Both the position numbers and the translations under genes were made by a program. Below the pieces are notes generated by a model. That model had not been told where the DNA came from and ran no database searches. It was given only the letters and a program-made list of their open reading frames with translations. A stretch of 64,000 nt of DNA from Isoetes taiwanensis (lineage: Eukaryota; Streptophyta; Lycopodiopsida; Isoetales; Isoetaceae), in assembly GCA_021234155.1 (NCBI GenBank), contig JAJEKV010000186.1, positions 389,359-453,358 of the forward strand. Direction: 5' to 3'. Of the stretch, positions 21,635 to 32,130 are shown in pieces. Numbering within the stretch: the first letter of the stretch is position 1; each line of letters starts with the position of its first letter.

Positions 21635-21931
21635 TTGGTGAATTTTTCTGCGACCTTTGTTCGGGCAACCATTGAAAAGATAGAGGATAGTAGCCATATT
21701 AAGGGAGAGGAAGAGATGGTGGAGGTACAAGAGATCCAAAAAGATGATGTGGCGATGGAGGAAACGGGGGTTGAGGAAACAAAGGTTGAGGCCACTAAGG
21801 TTGATGACATAGAGGAAATCAAGGTTGAGGAGACCAAGGTTGTTAAGCAGGGAGAAGCGGAGACAAAGAAAAAGGAAGGAGTGCATGCAAAATACAACTT
21901 CAACCAAAAGGGTGAATATTTATTATGTTAA
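21635..21931 (+). pseudogene. Acidic Glu/Lys-Val repeat linker of the Ulp1-like gene
   Basis: An open stretch with repeated units of the type E-E-T-K-V (GVEETKVEATKVDD, KVEETKVVKQGEAE) following EEEMVEVQEIQKDD. It is a low-complexity acidic linker, as often found between the N-terminal part and the protease of plant transposon-borne Ulp1 proteins. It ends with a probable donor after NQKG at about 21912. Confidence 0.4.
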
Positions 21932-22080
21932 TTGAAGCTTTTAAAGTGTAATATCTCGAACAATTTTATGATGACTTCTGCGGGACTAGAAGCCAAACAT
22001 CATCCGAAAGTGCTTTCGATCCGGAGATGACATGACCACGGGGAGTAAGTAAGATTACATTTGTAGTTGCAATTCATTTG

Positions 22081-23204
22081 TCTCTCAATAATGCAAGTAC
22101 GCTTTTACGAGAGACACGGAGAGCTTGTTGAAAATAGTTCCATGCTACCCTTTCCGGCAAAAGCCTCTAATCAAGGTGACTAAATATTGTGTGGAAGGTA
22201 TTTGCGAGAGAGCAGGGCACATGTCCAACAGGGCATATAGATATATTTGGAAGGTAACTTGATCAGATTCTTTTTGCATTATGGTTAACTCTTGAACATC
22301 TAACCTCACTTTCTTTGTGAATAGGTATCGATTAGCATTATGCGACAAATGGCGTGATGCATTTTTTTTCTTCCCTTGAGGAGAATTTCTTAGCCTCTGA
22401 GCGACCTTTAACAAAGCGTCATCGATGCAACCCGATGGTACGATGCGGATTGGTGTAGTTCAAAAGGGCTTCGGGGAATCATATTGAGCAAATGCCGGTA
22501 TATTATGATTCCAATCAGGATTGAGGATCCTATGCACCATGTCATCATTGTTTTAGATAAGGCCAAGAAGCGTAGCGGCACCCCTTTGTCTTCTCCGGCT
22601 ATCCTTATTACGAACTTCGCTAAAGAATGTGCGGTCGACGACACGAGGATGGTTATGATGTAAGTGCACTCACTATTAATTGGTGTAATGCTTCATAATT
22701 CTGATGTTATTTTCTATTGCGGGCTTCATAAAGATATCATTACAACATTTGACTAATTCCGGTTCTCGTAAGATTGATATTTATGTAAAAATTGGTCTGA
22801 GAAAGAAATTAGACACGAGGTTCCACAACAAGGTGACACGGCCTCTTGTGGTCTTTATGTCATGGCTTATATGCAAGCCTTTGTGGATGCCAGTGCAAGC
22901 TAAGAGCATGGTGAGATAACATATACACAATTGCTTTTTATATAATATTTAATTCTGAAAACTATTTGTTTTCATTCTTTCGATTCTCTTGATTGGTTTG
23001 ATCGCGGGTATGCATGCAGTCCGAAGACATGTGCTCATTAAGGCTATGATTAATTATAAGAGCCATCTCATGAAAGCAGGCACTACTAGCACCTGCGCAA
23101 AGAGAAGCATGGTAGTGCTTAACTTCTTTCATAACTCTTTATCAAATGAGGCCAATTGGCTTTTTCTTATTGGAAACAACACTAAGCCATTTGGCTTTAT
23201 GTAA
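22081..23204 (+). pseudogene. Ulp1/C48 SUMO-protease-like domain
   Basis: Cysteine protease fold that in cells removes SUMO or related modifiers. Exon-like pieces: 22090-22250 (KYCVEGICERAGHMSNRAY, then a GTAACT donor); 22480-22660 (YIMIPIRIEDPMHHVIIVLD, the strand that carries the catalytic His in this family); 22820-22890 (QQGDTASCGLYVMAYMQAF). The last is the Q-x-x-D-x-x-x-CG signature with the catalytic Cys codon at 22847-22849. A helical tail with RRHVLIKAMINYK follows at about 23018. Frames shift between pieces and introns are likely. Ulp1-like domains are repeatedly captured by plant MULE and CACTA transposons; here the carrier is a TTAG element. Confidence 0.7.
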
Positions 23205-23290
23205 TCTTGATAATGTAATCAATGAATGGTTGCAATCCTAGTGCTCTTTGTATGTTAATTATATTTTGCTTCCTTACGGGACTCTAATAT

Positions 23291-24486
23291 TTGAGATCCA
23301 AGGTGTTACGGGTTACTTTTATAGAACTCGGGAATGAATATTTCCTCTTACAAGCCCATAATTCTGAGAACATGGAGTTTTCTCTGCGGAGACCAACAAT
23401 GAAAGCAATGTTTCAATATGCCTCCTTTCATTGGGATTTGGCCATATGGTCAACTCTTACCTTAGATATCATAACATCAATTTTGGACAAGCTCTATGAA
23501 GATGGCATCCCAAAATTTAAACATGTTTATGGAAAAAAGAGATGTTGGGGACTTCCTTACACAAATTAGGTTGGTGTAACCCCTCAAGTAGTACCTATGG
23601 ATAGTATTGTCATTGAATATCCTAAATACAATGGTGGACTACGTGGTGTGTTTGAGTCTAAGCACAAAGCTCTTTTCAACAAAGAAAGTTATGTTTGTGT
23701 GCCACTATGGACACCTTTGATAGAAACAGCGACAACCATCTGTCCTTCTTATTTGATTGGTTGGTAGGGTTGAAATATGCACCAGATTTTACCAATTACA
23801 TAAAGGAGCATAAGTTGGATGACTCTTGGGACATATATGGTGACATTATCATCAAGACTATAGTGGATGAATCTGGCGAAGATATGAGCAGAATAAAGGC
23901 CCTATGTACAATGCCTTTGATAAAGCTGAATCTGTTTTTTGTAACTTTTCTTGATGTTGATTTGCTTTTCATAACTCTTTTGAGTACTTGTTAAATTATA
24001 TCTATTATTAATATTTAAGGTTGAGGAAGTTTTAGATTTAAAATGCTAATAATTTTTAACTTTTGTTATTGGATTAGAAGTTGAGGAAAATGAAATTGAA
24101 GAGGAATTTATACATGGGCGAGAGGTTGAACGAGAACAAAAGGAACTTGTACATGTACATGGAGTAGAGGTTGAACGGATGAACCACCTTCTACTTTAGG
24201 GGCTGAAGCGAGAATATGTTCGGATGTACCATTCTCTTGTGGCTTAATGTATGAAGCAAGATTCCTTACCGGCCTGCACTGGATTATGGGAACAGTCGAG
24301 CGGTCGAAGGCGAAGCACCGGGGGGATGAGATGCTAACAATACTTTGGGCAATTCACAAGATCTATGATCCTGATCCTTGGGGAAGGAATCAGTTGCCAA
24401 GTGCGCACGAGTCAACTGCGCTGCGTGAGGGCTGGAGTGGGCTTCCAATTGCAAGAGAAGTAGCGGTGGCCCTACGCCACGGCTAG
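23291..24486 (+). pseudogene. Unidentified open segments after the Ulp1 domain
   Basis: Several open stretches in shifting frames. One reads YNGGLRGVFESKHKALFNKE, continuing in another frame as HLSFLFDWLVGLKYAPDF and DSWDIYGDIIIKTIVDESG (23600-23920). A later GC-richer one (24247-24486) has no recognised motif. These may be C-terminal exons of the same transposon gene. No function can be assigned. Confidence 0.3.
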
Positions 24487-24694
24487 TCCTAACATTATAT
24501 GGGCTCAGGAAATCTTAGGAGAATGGATGCAATACCTATGAGATTTTTAGCCACCACGGGGATGTAATAGTTAGGCATAAAAGAAGTTGATATATTACGT
24601 AAAGTTATCAATAACAAGAAACATGTTTTGAAATAAGTTGATGTACTCAATTACAATGTAATATAAATCATGTTACTCCTGCACTTTTCTCTTT

Positions 24695-27600
24695 TCAGAT
24701 TTCTCTCCAACATATAATCTGTCCAACATATAATCTGTTCAAGCTATTCCAGATCATGTAGCATTTCAGGCAGACTTCCCAGTAGCATCTCATGCACATC
24801 GATGTAGACAATGCATAAGGCTGCGAAGCACCCTTCACCTTATGATTTACTTTTGGCATTGCAAACTTTGCTCCAATAAGGACTCTGCTGCGGTACAAGA
24901 ACTTCTTTGTCATCCAATAACTTATACTTGTGGTGACAACCAGGCAATTTTTTATAGTAATACGCGGATATGACTGTTTCACCTGTATGGTGATAATTTT
25001 TGTAATCGTCAATAACATTTTCCTGCAAAACAAATTTTGTTTTCTTGCAAAGAAGGATATAGTATGGCACATTTTCTTCATTTCACAGTGCGACAAAAGA
25101 AGCAAACATATCACCTACGTACTAGATCTTCTAGCTCTTCATTTTCATTTGCAAAAGCGGCGGTTTCCTCATTCTCTACTTCACAATGAGTACTTACTTC
25201 GGGGTACTAGCTTCTTTAATTGCCACTTCCCACGAGAATGAAATGGACTCACAAGCATCCCATTCAAAGTTAATGCAAGCATTGCGAAGCAAGATAATGG
25301 TCTCACCATTACTAAGGTGGGGTCAGTTGGACTTATAGAAGCTATAGCATGCAATTTGAATACCGGGGAAGAGGTTGCACATCAATGCATTGGTTCTATC
25401 AATATCGACTCCTTCACTTCCCGGTATACTCTGTTAACATTAGATTGCTTGCTCCTCAAGACAACACAAGCATCATGTGCACCTCTAATCTGTTCCATGT
25501 TCTCATAGCTGTTGGTGCAAGTACACTGCTTGGCCTTGGCGGACTCTCCATCATGTTCACCTTTTCCATACCCCGGAACCAAAGTAGTTCCATTGTAAGC
25601 GAATGCCATATTCAACATAGTACACGGTAATGAAATATGAATTTCTTACGGATTTGTATTGTGCGGCACAACCATCGAGACCACACAATATGATCGTACA
25701 TGAGATCCACCATTCTCTTTCACCATTTTAGATGAAGCTTAAATGCATGTTGTACAAAATGTGTATCATGATTTACGTCATCGAGAAATATACAAGTGAA
25801 ACGATCTTCTTCAAGATGCCATTTACCTTTAGCATGGTAATCTGTACCATTATAGTAACTTGGTGCGCATTCCAATGTTACATTTGAACCTCTTTGAAAG
25901 GCTTCAATGTATAATTTTACTGCAAAGTCAACCAGCGATATCTTTGAATCATCTCTCGGGTTTTGAACACATCTTACGAATTCCTTGCTTTGCCGGTGGC
26001 TGCAAAGTTGTGATGGATAAATGTCTTCATGTGACCAAACATGGCATCCAACATTACAGGTGCATTTGTTGTCTTCTCCACCAATCTGAGCCTTCTTGAG
26101 ACTCCTTTTTTAGACTTCTCATCCACATAAGAGTATATTTGCCAATTGACTTTACTTTCAATGTCATTTTCGGTTTTCTTTTGGACACAAGCTAATGTTA
26201 CGCTTACCACAGTTCTTGCAATCACTTGTAATACAATTTAATTTGTGCCACTCATCACTATCCCTGTTTTGGACAAACCATACTCCTCCATAGAGTCTTT
26301 GACATTACGGTATGTATGCTTGTGAGCCTGACAAATTCCATCATTTTTGTTAGCAGCACAAACTTCACAATTGCAGCTACAATTGATGTGAAGCTTAGCC
26401 CTCATAGAATTAAATGCCTTCCTGAAGTTCTCTGCTTGCTCATGCTTGACACAACAACATGTGTTTCTTTCCTTTAGCTTCCTTACACAATCAGGTTTGA
26501 GGTATTCGAACAATCTGATGCCAATGTCTGCCTCTGGGTGTTGCTCCACAAAGTTCTGGTACAGCTCAGCCTGTGCATTCAAATCATCATAGTTAATAAA
26601 AGATTTTGTATGTGCAATTGAGTACATGCGGAGTCAAAATGTACTAACATGTACTCATAATGTACTAATATGTACTCAGATGTACTCATATGCACTCATA
26701 TGTACTCATATGCACTCATATGTACTCAGAATGTACTCAGAATGTACTTACAATATACATAAGGACAACAGAATATACATTACACATGTACATTAAATAC
26801 GTGTGTAAGGATAAAGTAGCAGTGTGGGTACATTACTGTACCCTAGAGCATATTAATGTTCTAGAGTAGATTCTTGAAGTCCATAGGCACTATCTGAAAG
26901 TCTGAGTACAAGATATGTACTCTATAGACATGTATAACATACAATATTATGCAAATATCTAATCTGTACATTGCTTAAGAATTTTGGAGTCACTGCATAA
27001 ATAAGAAAGGAAGATTTAGTGTAATATACATGGTCAATAAATGTAAGCAAACCAATAAAGGTGATTGCATATGTAAAAGTAAGTAAAAGTGAATACATAA
27101 ATAATAGATCAGTCATTAGAAAGCATTCATACATCAAAACAAAGAAGATACTATAAATTCCAATAAAAATGAACATATACATGAGGGATCAGAAGCATTT
27201 CACAAAGTAAAGAATGAAATACCTGTGGTATATCAAAGCTGGATTGCACGATGCCTTTTCTTTCTTACATCCCCTGTATTTAGGTGAAACCTTGGTGTTG
27301 TTTAACCAAAATTGGATGACTAATTGCTTTGTGTCTTCGTCCAAACAATCGGATCTTCTCTTTTTACTTTGCTAATGCCCATATACTTGGACTGCAATTT
27401 TCATTCTCTTTCTTCTTACTGCGGCGTGTATGACAAATTTCGAGGATGGCGGTTCAACATTTTTGAAGCAACTCCTTTTTGCTTCAATTCCCCATTTTTC
27501 CCAACAATCATGGATAAAGCAGAGTGCTTGGTACGCCAACTTGTCCTTTGCTATTAGAAGATTTAACCTCTTCTAATCCATCTTTGAGATTTTGTAACAA

Positions 27601-28007
27601 TGAATGTTTCACCACCGCTACGAAGGTAGCCCAATCACAGGTTTAAACAACCCCAAGAGCTGTTATCTTGCAAGATCACGGAAACCAATACCTCTCTTTC
27701 ACCGAGGAGATAGAGAGCGGCTTCATTTCTAAAGCATTCAACAACCTTTTTACGCTCTTTTTCGATTTTTTTTGGTGAAGTACATGGAATATGATCGCCA
27801 TTCTCCGTTGTTGGTATCACTCTCTGTCACTTCATTCAACATGTCATTTAGAGTATCTTGTTCAACCATTTTACGCTTCACTTTGTCGATTTCGGTATCA
27901 CCGTCCTCATTTTGGACATCAGCCTGAGTAATTCTGTTCATACTTTGATTTTCTTGTGCCATGCCACTACTACTATGAAAACTGATATGCATGCAAAGAT
28001 CCGGCAA
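24695..28007 (-). pseudogene. Transposase-like protein with DGCAAQYK and GKGEHDG motifs
   Basis: Pieces in N-to-C order, falling coordinates. 28007-27635: polar start. 26627-26238: a Cys-rich block (ERNTCCCVKHEQAENFRKAF; CSCNCEVC). 26225-25974: SKVNWQIYSYVDEKSKKG. 25990-25745: VDFAVKLYIEAFQRG and FLDDVNHDTHFVQHAF. 25676-25650: DGCAAQYKS. 25618-25382: NYFGSGYGKGEHDGESAKAK. 25114-24695: HHKYKLLDDKEVLVPQ. The order Cys block, D..H, DGCxxQYK, GHGK..DG is one I associate with a widespread, poorly named transposase-like family of animals and some plants. Frames change repeatedly. The D/D/(D or E) catalytic assignment is inference. Confidence 0.6.
26636..26760 (-). repeat. TGTACTCATA short tandem array
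   Basis: About ten variants of a 10-12 base unit (tgtactcata, tgcactcata, tgtactcagaa). On the transposase-gene sense strand this reads TGAGTACA, the same word as in the array at 20640-20860 in the facing gene. Confidence 0.6.
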
Positions 28008-28297
28008 GAATTTGAAATTCTTTTCTTTGTTTTAGATTCTTAGACCGTAAATTGGAGGGAATTTGCTTGCTTCGGATGGATTGGAGGGAATTTGCTTGGA
28101 TCGGAGGGAATCCAGTGATTGTGCCCAAAATTTCGCAACAACCGTCGGCCACTTCATGTCATGATGACAAACAATCAAATATATTCCTTTTTTAAATATA
28201 TAACGACAAGCACGTGGCCTCCTACCATACATTCAAAATTACATAAAAAACGGGTTTCTAGTGCAAAATAGTACATGAATTTAGAACTAATGTATGA

Positions 28298-28318
28298 CAC
28301 CCTAGCATGCTTTTACCC
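28298..28318 (-). repeat. Right terminal inverted repeat
   Basis: CACCCTAGCATGCTTTTACCC on plus, followed by TTAG. It is the complement of the left end with two mismatches. Confidence 0.75.
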
Positions 28319-28322
28319 TTAG

Positions 28323-30153
28323 ATAATGTGATTTCCATATAATAGGCACTTCAACTTCATGTTTTCTCAGCTTGTTCTCTTCTTTCCCATGCTTACAACG
28401 AAAGTTAAGAAGTGTTTAGAAGGTTTTAGAACATTGCAACCTACCTTGGATTTGAAAACTTATAGTAAGGTACGAAATTAAAAGTAACTAGGTAGAATAT
28501 TATGCTTCAAAGAATGCATCCAGTGGCAATGTATATTGCCTTATGTCTCAATCTTCATTCACAAAACAATGATCCAAAAGACTATAATAAGCTCAGTTTC
28601 ATTATTGTTATCATTTTTGCAAGCACATTGTTACTAACATCAAATGAAATCCAGTTGCTAAGCCCAAAACATGACCGCATGAGAAATACGACCACAGTCT
28701 ACATGGACAACATAAACAATGATTTAGCCACCCAATCTTGAGCTCAAACGCATTTGAACTCCTCACTAAGCTGACAGCTGACAGCTGGCACGCAAGAGGG
28801 ACATATCACTAGACATACTGGTCTCTGATTTATGAAATTCCAGATGCGAATAACTACCTCTCTCATATAAGAGAAACAAAGCCACCTCTCCTTTCACCTT
28901 TCTCTGAGACCTTTCAGCCAAAGGTAAGTTGGCATATAAGGTTGGCCTCACCAAGCACCAAATCCATGTTGCATTGGATCAAACCCATGATTCCCGATCA
29001 GTCTACATTGATATATCCCAACTACTACATATTCTAACTCTAAATCATAGGGTAAAAGGCAGATGACCTCAACTGTGATTTTCAATGCCACAACCTTTAC
29101 CATTATATCAGACGACTTTGATTAAGAAATTTGTCTAAGTTTTTGGACTTTGATAAACTACAAACGAAAATGGATGGTTGTTGCTCAACCTTAGATTCAC
29201 CCAGTGAATCACCCAGTAAGCTCAGTGCCAGCCAAGTCAAAAGCTATTATCAGTCAATGATGTATCTCCATAGGCGACACATAGGCAGCTAGCTCCCTTT
29301 TCACATTTCTTTTCTGCCTTCATCCATATCTTTTGGCCAAAAAAGGATGTAGGAAGTGAGCATATCAATGTGGTTAACAGTATTAGGGCAAATACATCCT
29401 AATACCATGTCCGTCAAAGACATCCAAAGTATAGTGCCAATTAGCCCAGCTAATATCTCCTTAGGCACAAGGTAACTCCGAGGCAATTAGCCCAACTAAT
29501 GTATTTTTAGGCTCCCAGGACTAGATCCCCAAGATCTTAATCTATCCACAAGGCTATCGACCTACTCGTTAGGTCCCTGATCTGTCTACATAGATCATAT
29601 ATTTAGGATGTTTGTACTTATATGATATTTAGCTCATATCTATAACCCATGGTGTAAGAAACAAACAATTGTCCTTACTTGAAACTCCCAACAACTCCAA
29701 CTGGCCCTTTCTTAGGGTGGTGTTAAACTTCAGCTTGCAAGGACCGATACTTGAGAAGCATTGATTCGATCCTGACAAAACCCTTTCTTTTGTTCCTTTT
29801 TAAAAGATGTAATCAACAGGCTTCACCGGGTTCATGTGCAATTGAAGAAATTTTGTTCAAGTTCTAAGTTTTCTGAGGTTGATCAATATTGCCAGCCAGG
29901 GGATTCACACAGAAGACCCGTATAAACCAAGTGAATGTCTGGAAGGGGTTTTTTTTTTCAACGCTTTCGTACTTATACTAGCGGTTTAAACCCCCCTCTT
30001 ATTGACATTCTAGTGTATTTTCTCGATGGAAAGGGTGTTTTTCCAACAACCTCATGTGAAAAGGTGAATCCCCCTGGTATTGCTACAAAAGTTGTGACAC
30101 TGAAGGTGCTATTACATTTGTTGCTAATACCACCACCTATAATGTAACTCGTT
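28323..30153. other. No gene seen
   Basis: AT-rich DNA without a supported coding region. 28323-28400 is the right copy of the direct repeat described at 18500. A 10-base T run lies at about 29950. Open frames here are short and without recognisable content. Confidence 0.4.
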
Positions 30154-30410
30154 GGCAATGACACTAATATTGACGCTACATGTGTAACAACAATTAATGT
30201 TATAATTGCTGCTAATAACAACACTTATAATGTCACTAGCGGCAATGACACTAATACTGAGGCTACATGTGTAACAACAAGTAACATTATAATTGCTGCT
30301 AATAACAACACTTATAATGTCACATGGCACTGACATTATGATGTAATATGTGCAACAACTAGTGACACTATAATCGATGCTAATAGCAACATCTATAGCA
30401 TCATAACAAA
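30154..30410. repeat. Three ~87 bp tandem units (CACTA subterminal type)
   Basis: Units start at 30154, 30241 (period 87) and 30326 (degenerate, period 85). Each carries ggca(a/c)tgaca, ctacatgtgtaacaaca-like and ataacaacacttataatgt-like words. Such short repeats are typical just inside CACTA transposon ends. Confidence 0.7.
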
Positions 30411-30561
30411 ATTATTGACACTATAGGTGACACAAACAATGACTTTACTATTCTCAGAATTTTCACCTATAGCATCACCTTTCTATAAATGTCACCAATA
30501 TTGTCATAATATATATGTGGTGACGTTTTGCTGACACTAATTGACCTATTCTCTTGTAATG
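30411..30561. mobile_element. Right terminus of a CACTA (En/Spm) transposon
   Basis: The outer end reads, on the complement, CATTACAAGAGAATAGGTCA, one base off the CACTACAAGA start common to plant CACTA elements. It is followed inward by several GTGAC/GTCAC subterminal words and the tandem units. The element must extend leftward. I could not find the matching left end before 30154, so it may be a truncated or nested remnant. Confidence 0.55.
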
Positions 30562-30817
30562 TATCTGCACTCGTATAATATTGGCAACATTTCATAAAAT
30601 TAAGGTCTCAGCCTTTATGTCATATTTTTACATGCCTCTATGTCCAAAATTGAGGAATATATATGTATGTACTGAATATGAATAAACAAGAAGTATTCTT
30701 CTAGGGAATAGTTAGATATTTCTTCATCTGCTCCAACTGATCACGACTGAAAAGTTTACCAAAGGCATCCACCAACCATTGAATCTGACCTTTGCAGTAA
30801 GCTTTCACTAGTAGTTT

Positions 30818-31545
30818 CTACTTCTTGCCAATTTTCTGCTGAAAAAGTACATTAAGAACACCTAAGGATGTTTTTGTATAGGCTTCTGCGCTGGTACTTT
30901 TCTTCAATATACCAGAAAAGTCTTCAACATGTGCAACTTGTCTAATCATTGGAAGCAAGTAAGCATTCAGAATATCATCAAGAGTATTACTCATAATAGT
31001 AGGCACTATGATAGATGTAAATGGTGGGTACCTATAAGTCTTGTATACTTCATCATCTGCAAGAACTACATTGTTTCCAGGCACCTCATCACATATTTCT
31101 GGTCCCAAACAAAGACAAAATTGCCTTTGTTCACAGGACAGACAATATCAAGAACTTCGTGGATATTGAATACATTCATGGAGGACCAAATTGCAAGGTT
31201 GAACAATTTGGAGGCTTTCTGCAAGAATGTATTGAAACCTGGGCTCAACACAACCATTTTGTTAGTGGTGGATGATCTCAATAATTGAGAACTAATCCTT
31301 CTAAGATCTTCTCTTAATTGATTGGTTCTTCCATAATGCTTTACCAGCATGCCATTGAGATCTAGTAATAACCATAGGTACAACTTGCTTAATACATCTA
31401 ATAAGTGAAATAACATGCGATTCAGTAAATAAATCAAGAGAAGAGGACAAATGAAATATAGAAGTCTTAACCTCAAAGTTATACTGCTGAATTGAGTCAA
31501 GTCAGTTACAATTATACTTTGCAACTCGGTAGACCTACCATTCAA
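30818..31545 (-). pseudogene. Open segments of unidentified multi-exon gene (a)
   Basis: Two overlapping frames read as protein. The first, 31545-31066, contains FNTFLQKASKLFNLAIWSSM and NKGNFVFVWDQKYVMRCLE. It runs into 31108-30818, with YKTYRYPPFTSIIVPTIMSN and DDILNAYLLPMIRQVAHVED. The junction at about 31066-31100 needs a shift. No known domain. Same strand as the segments up to 36 kb; possibly one degenerate transposon-carried gene. Confidence 0.3.
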
Positions 31546-32130
31546 ACAATTAATTAAGTGAATACAGCTTGAATAGATCCATAAATATTGAATAGATTAA
31601 ATAGATTGAATTTAAAAAGTCATAAACCTAGAAGTTAAATTGGGCACATTTAAGTGGGATTACTTTGTCAATCCCTGAACATCAAAGTATTATTTATAAA
31701 TTAATGCTCTCAAATAGATGTTTGAATTTCCTCTAAGAGCATCCATAATTGTTGGAAGATTACGATTTGTACCTTCATTGTGTACAGATTTGTTACAGCA
31801 TTACCCTCTTGTTCAAAACATGTTACGAATGTGATCTACATTTGTAATATCTTCAAGGGTTGACTTTATATTCTCATAATATTCTTCTACCTTCTTCATC
31901 CTCTTCTTCATTCAGATCGATGTGCATTCTCCTTCTCAAAGGATACTTTCTAGTTTCCCCAATCTTTTTCTTATCAGGCTTGGCCTTTCTTGCTAGTCCC
32001 AACTTCAGTCACTTTGATCTTGCTATTATCCTTCCCTTTCTTCTTCTCAACTACATCATCTTTCTTGTGCAGATCTTGCTTTTGCTTCTTTCTAGTTGAA
32101 GTGTCTAACACACATTCAACTTCACTATCA

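Larger units (their letters stand above)
18577..28318. mobile_element. 9.7 kb DNA transposon with 21 bp TIRs, Ulp1-like protease and transposase-like gene
   Basis: Left end GGGTATAAGCACGCTAGGGTG (18577-18597) and right end complement GGGTAAAAGCATGCTAGGGTG (28298-28318) differ at two of 21 positions. TTAG stands directly outside both ends (18573-18576 and 28319-28322) as a 4 bp target duplication. Inside are two convergent gene remnants: a C48 (Ulp1) protease-like gene on plus and a transposase-like gene on minus with DGCAAQYK and GKGEHDG blocks. A TTAG duplication resembles the TTAA preference of piggyBac and Kolobok elements, but I cannot place it in a named superfamily. Confidence 0.75.

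Noticed and set aside
24247-24486. GC-richer 79-codon frame as a separate gene
   Set aside because: No motif and no promoter; kept only as part of unassigned transposon sequence.
18500-28400. Direct repeats at the flanks of the 9.7 kb transposon read as LTRs
   Set aside because: They are short, diverged, lack TG..CA ends, lie outside exact inverted repeats, and no primer-binding site follows.
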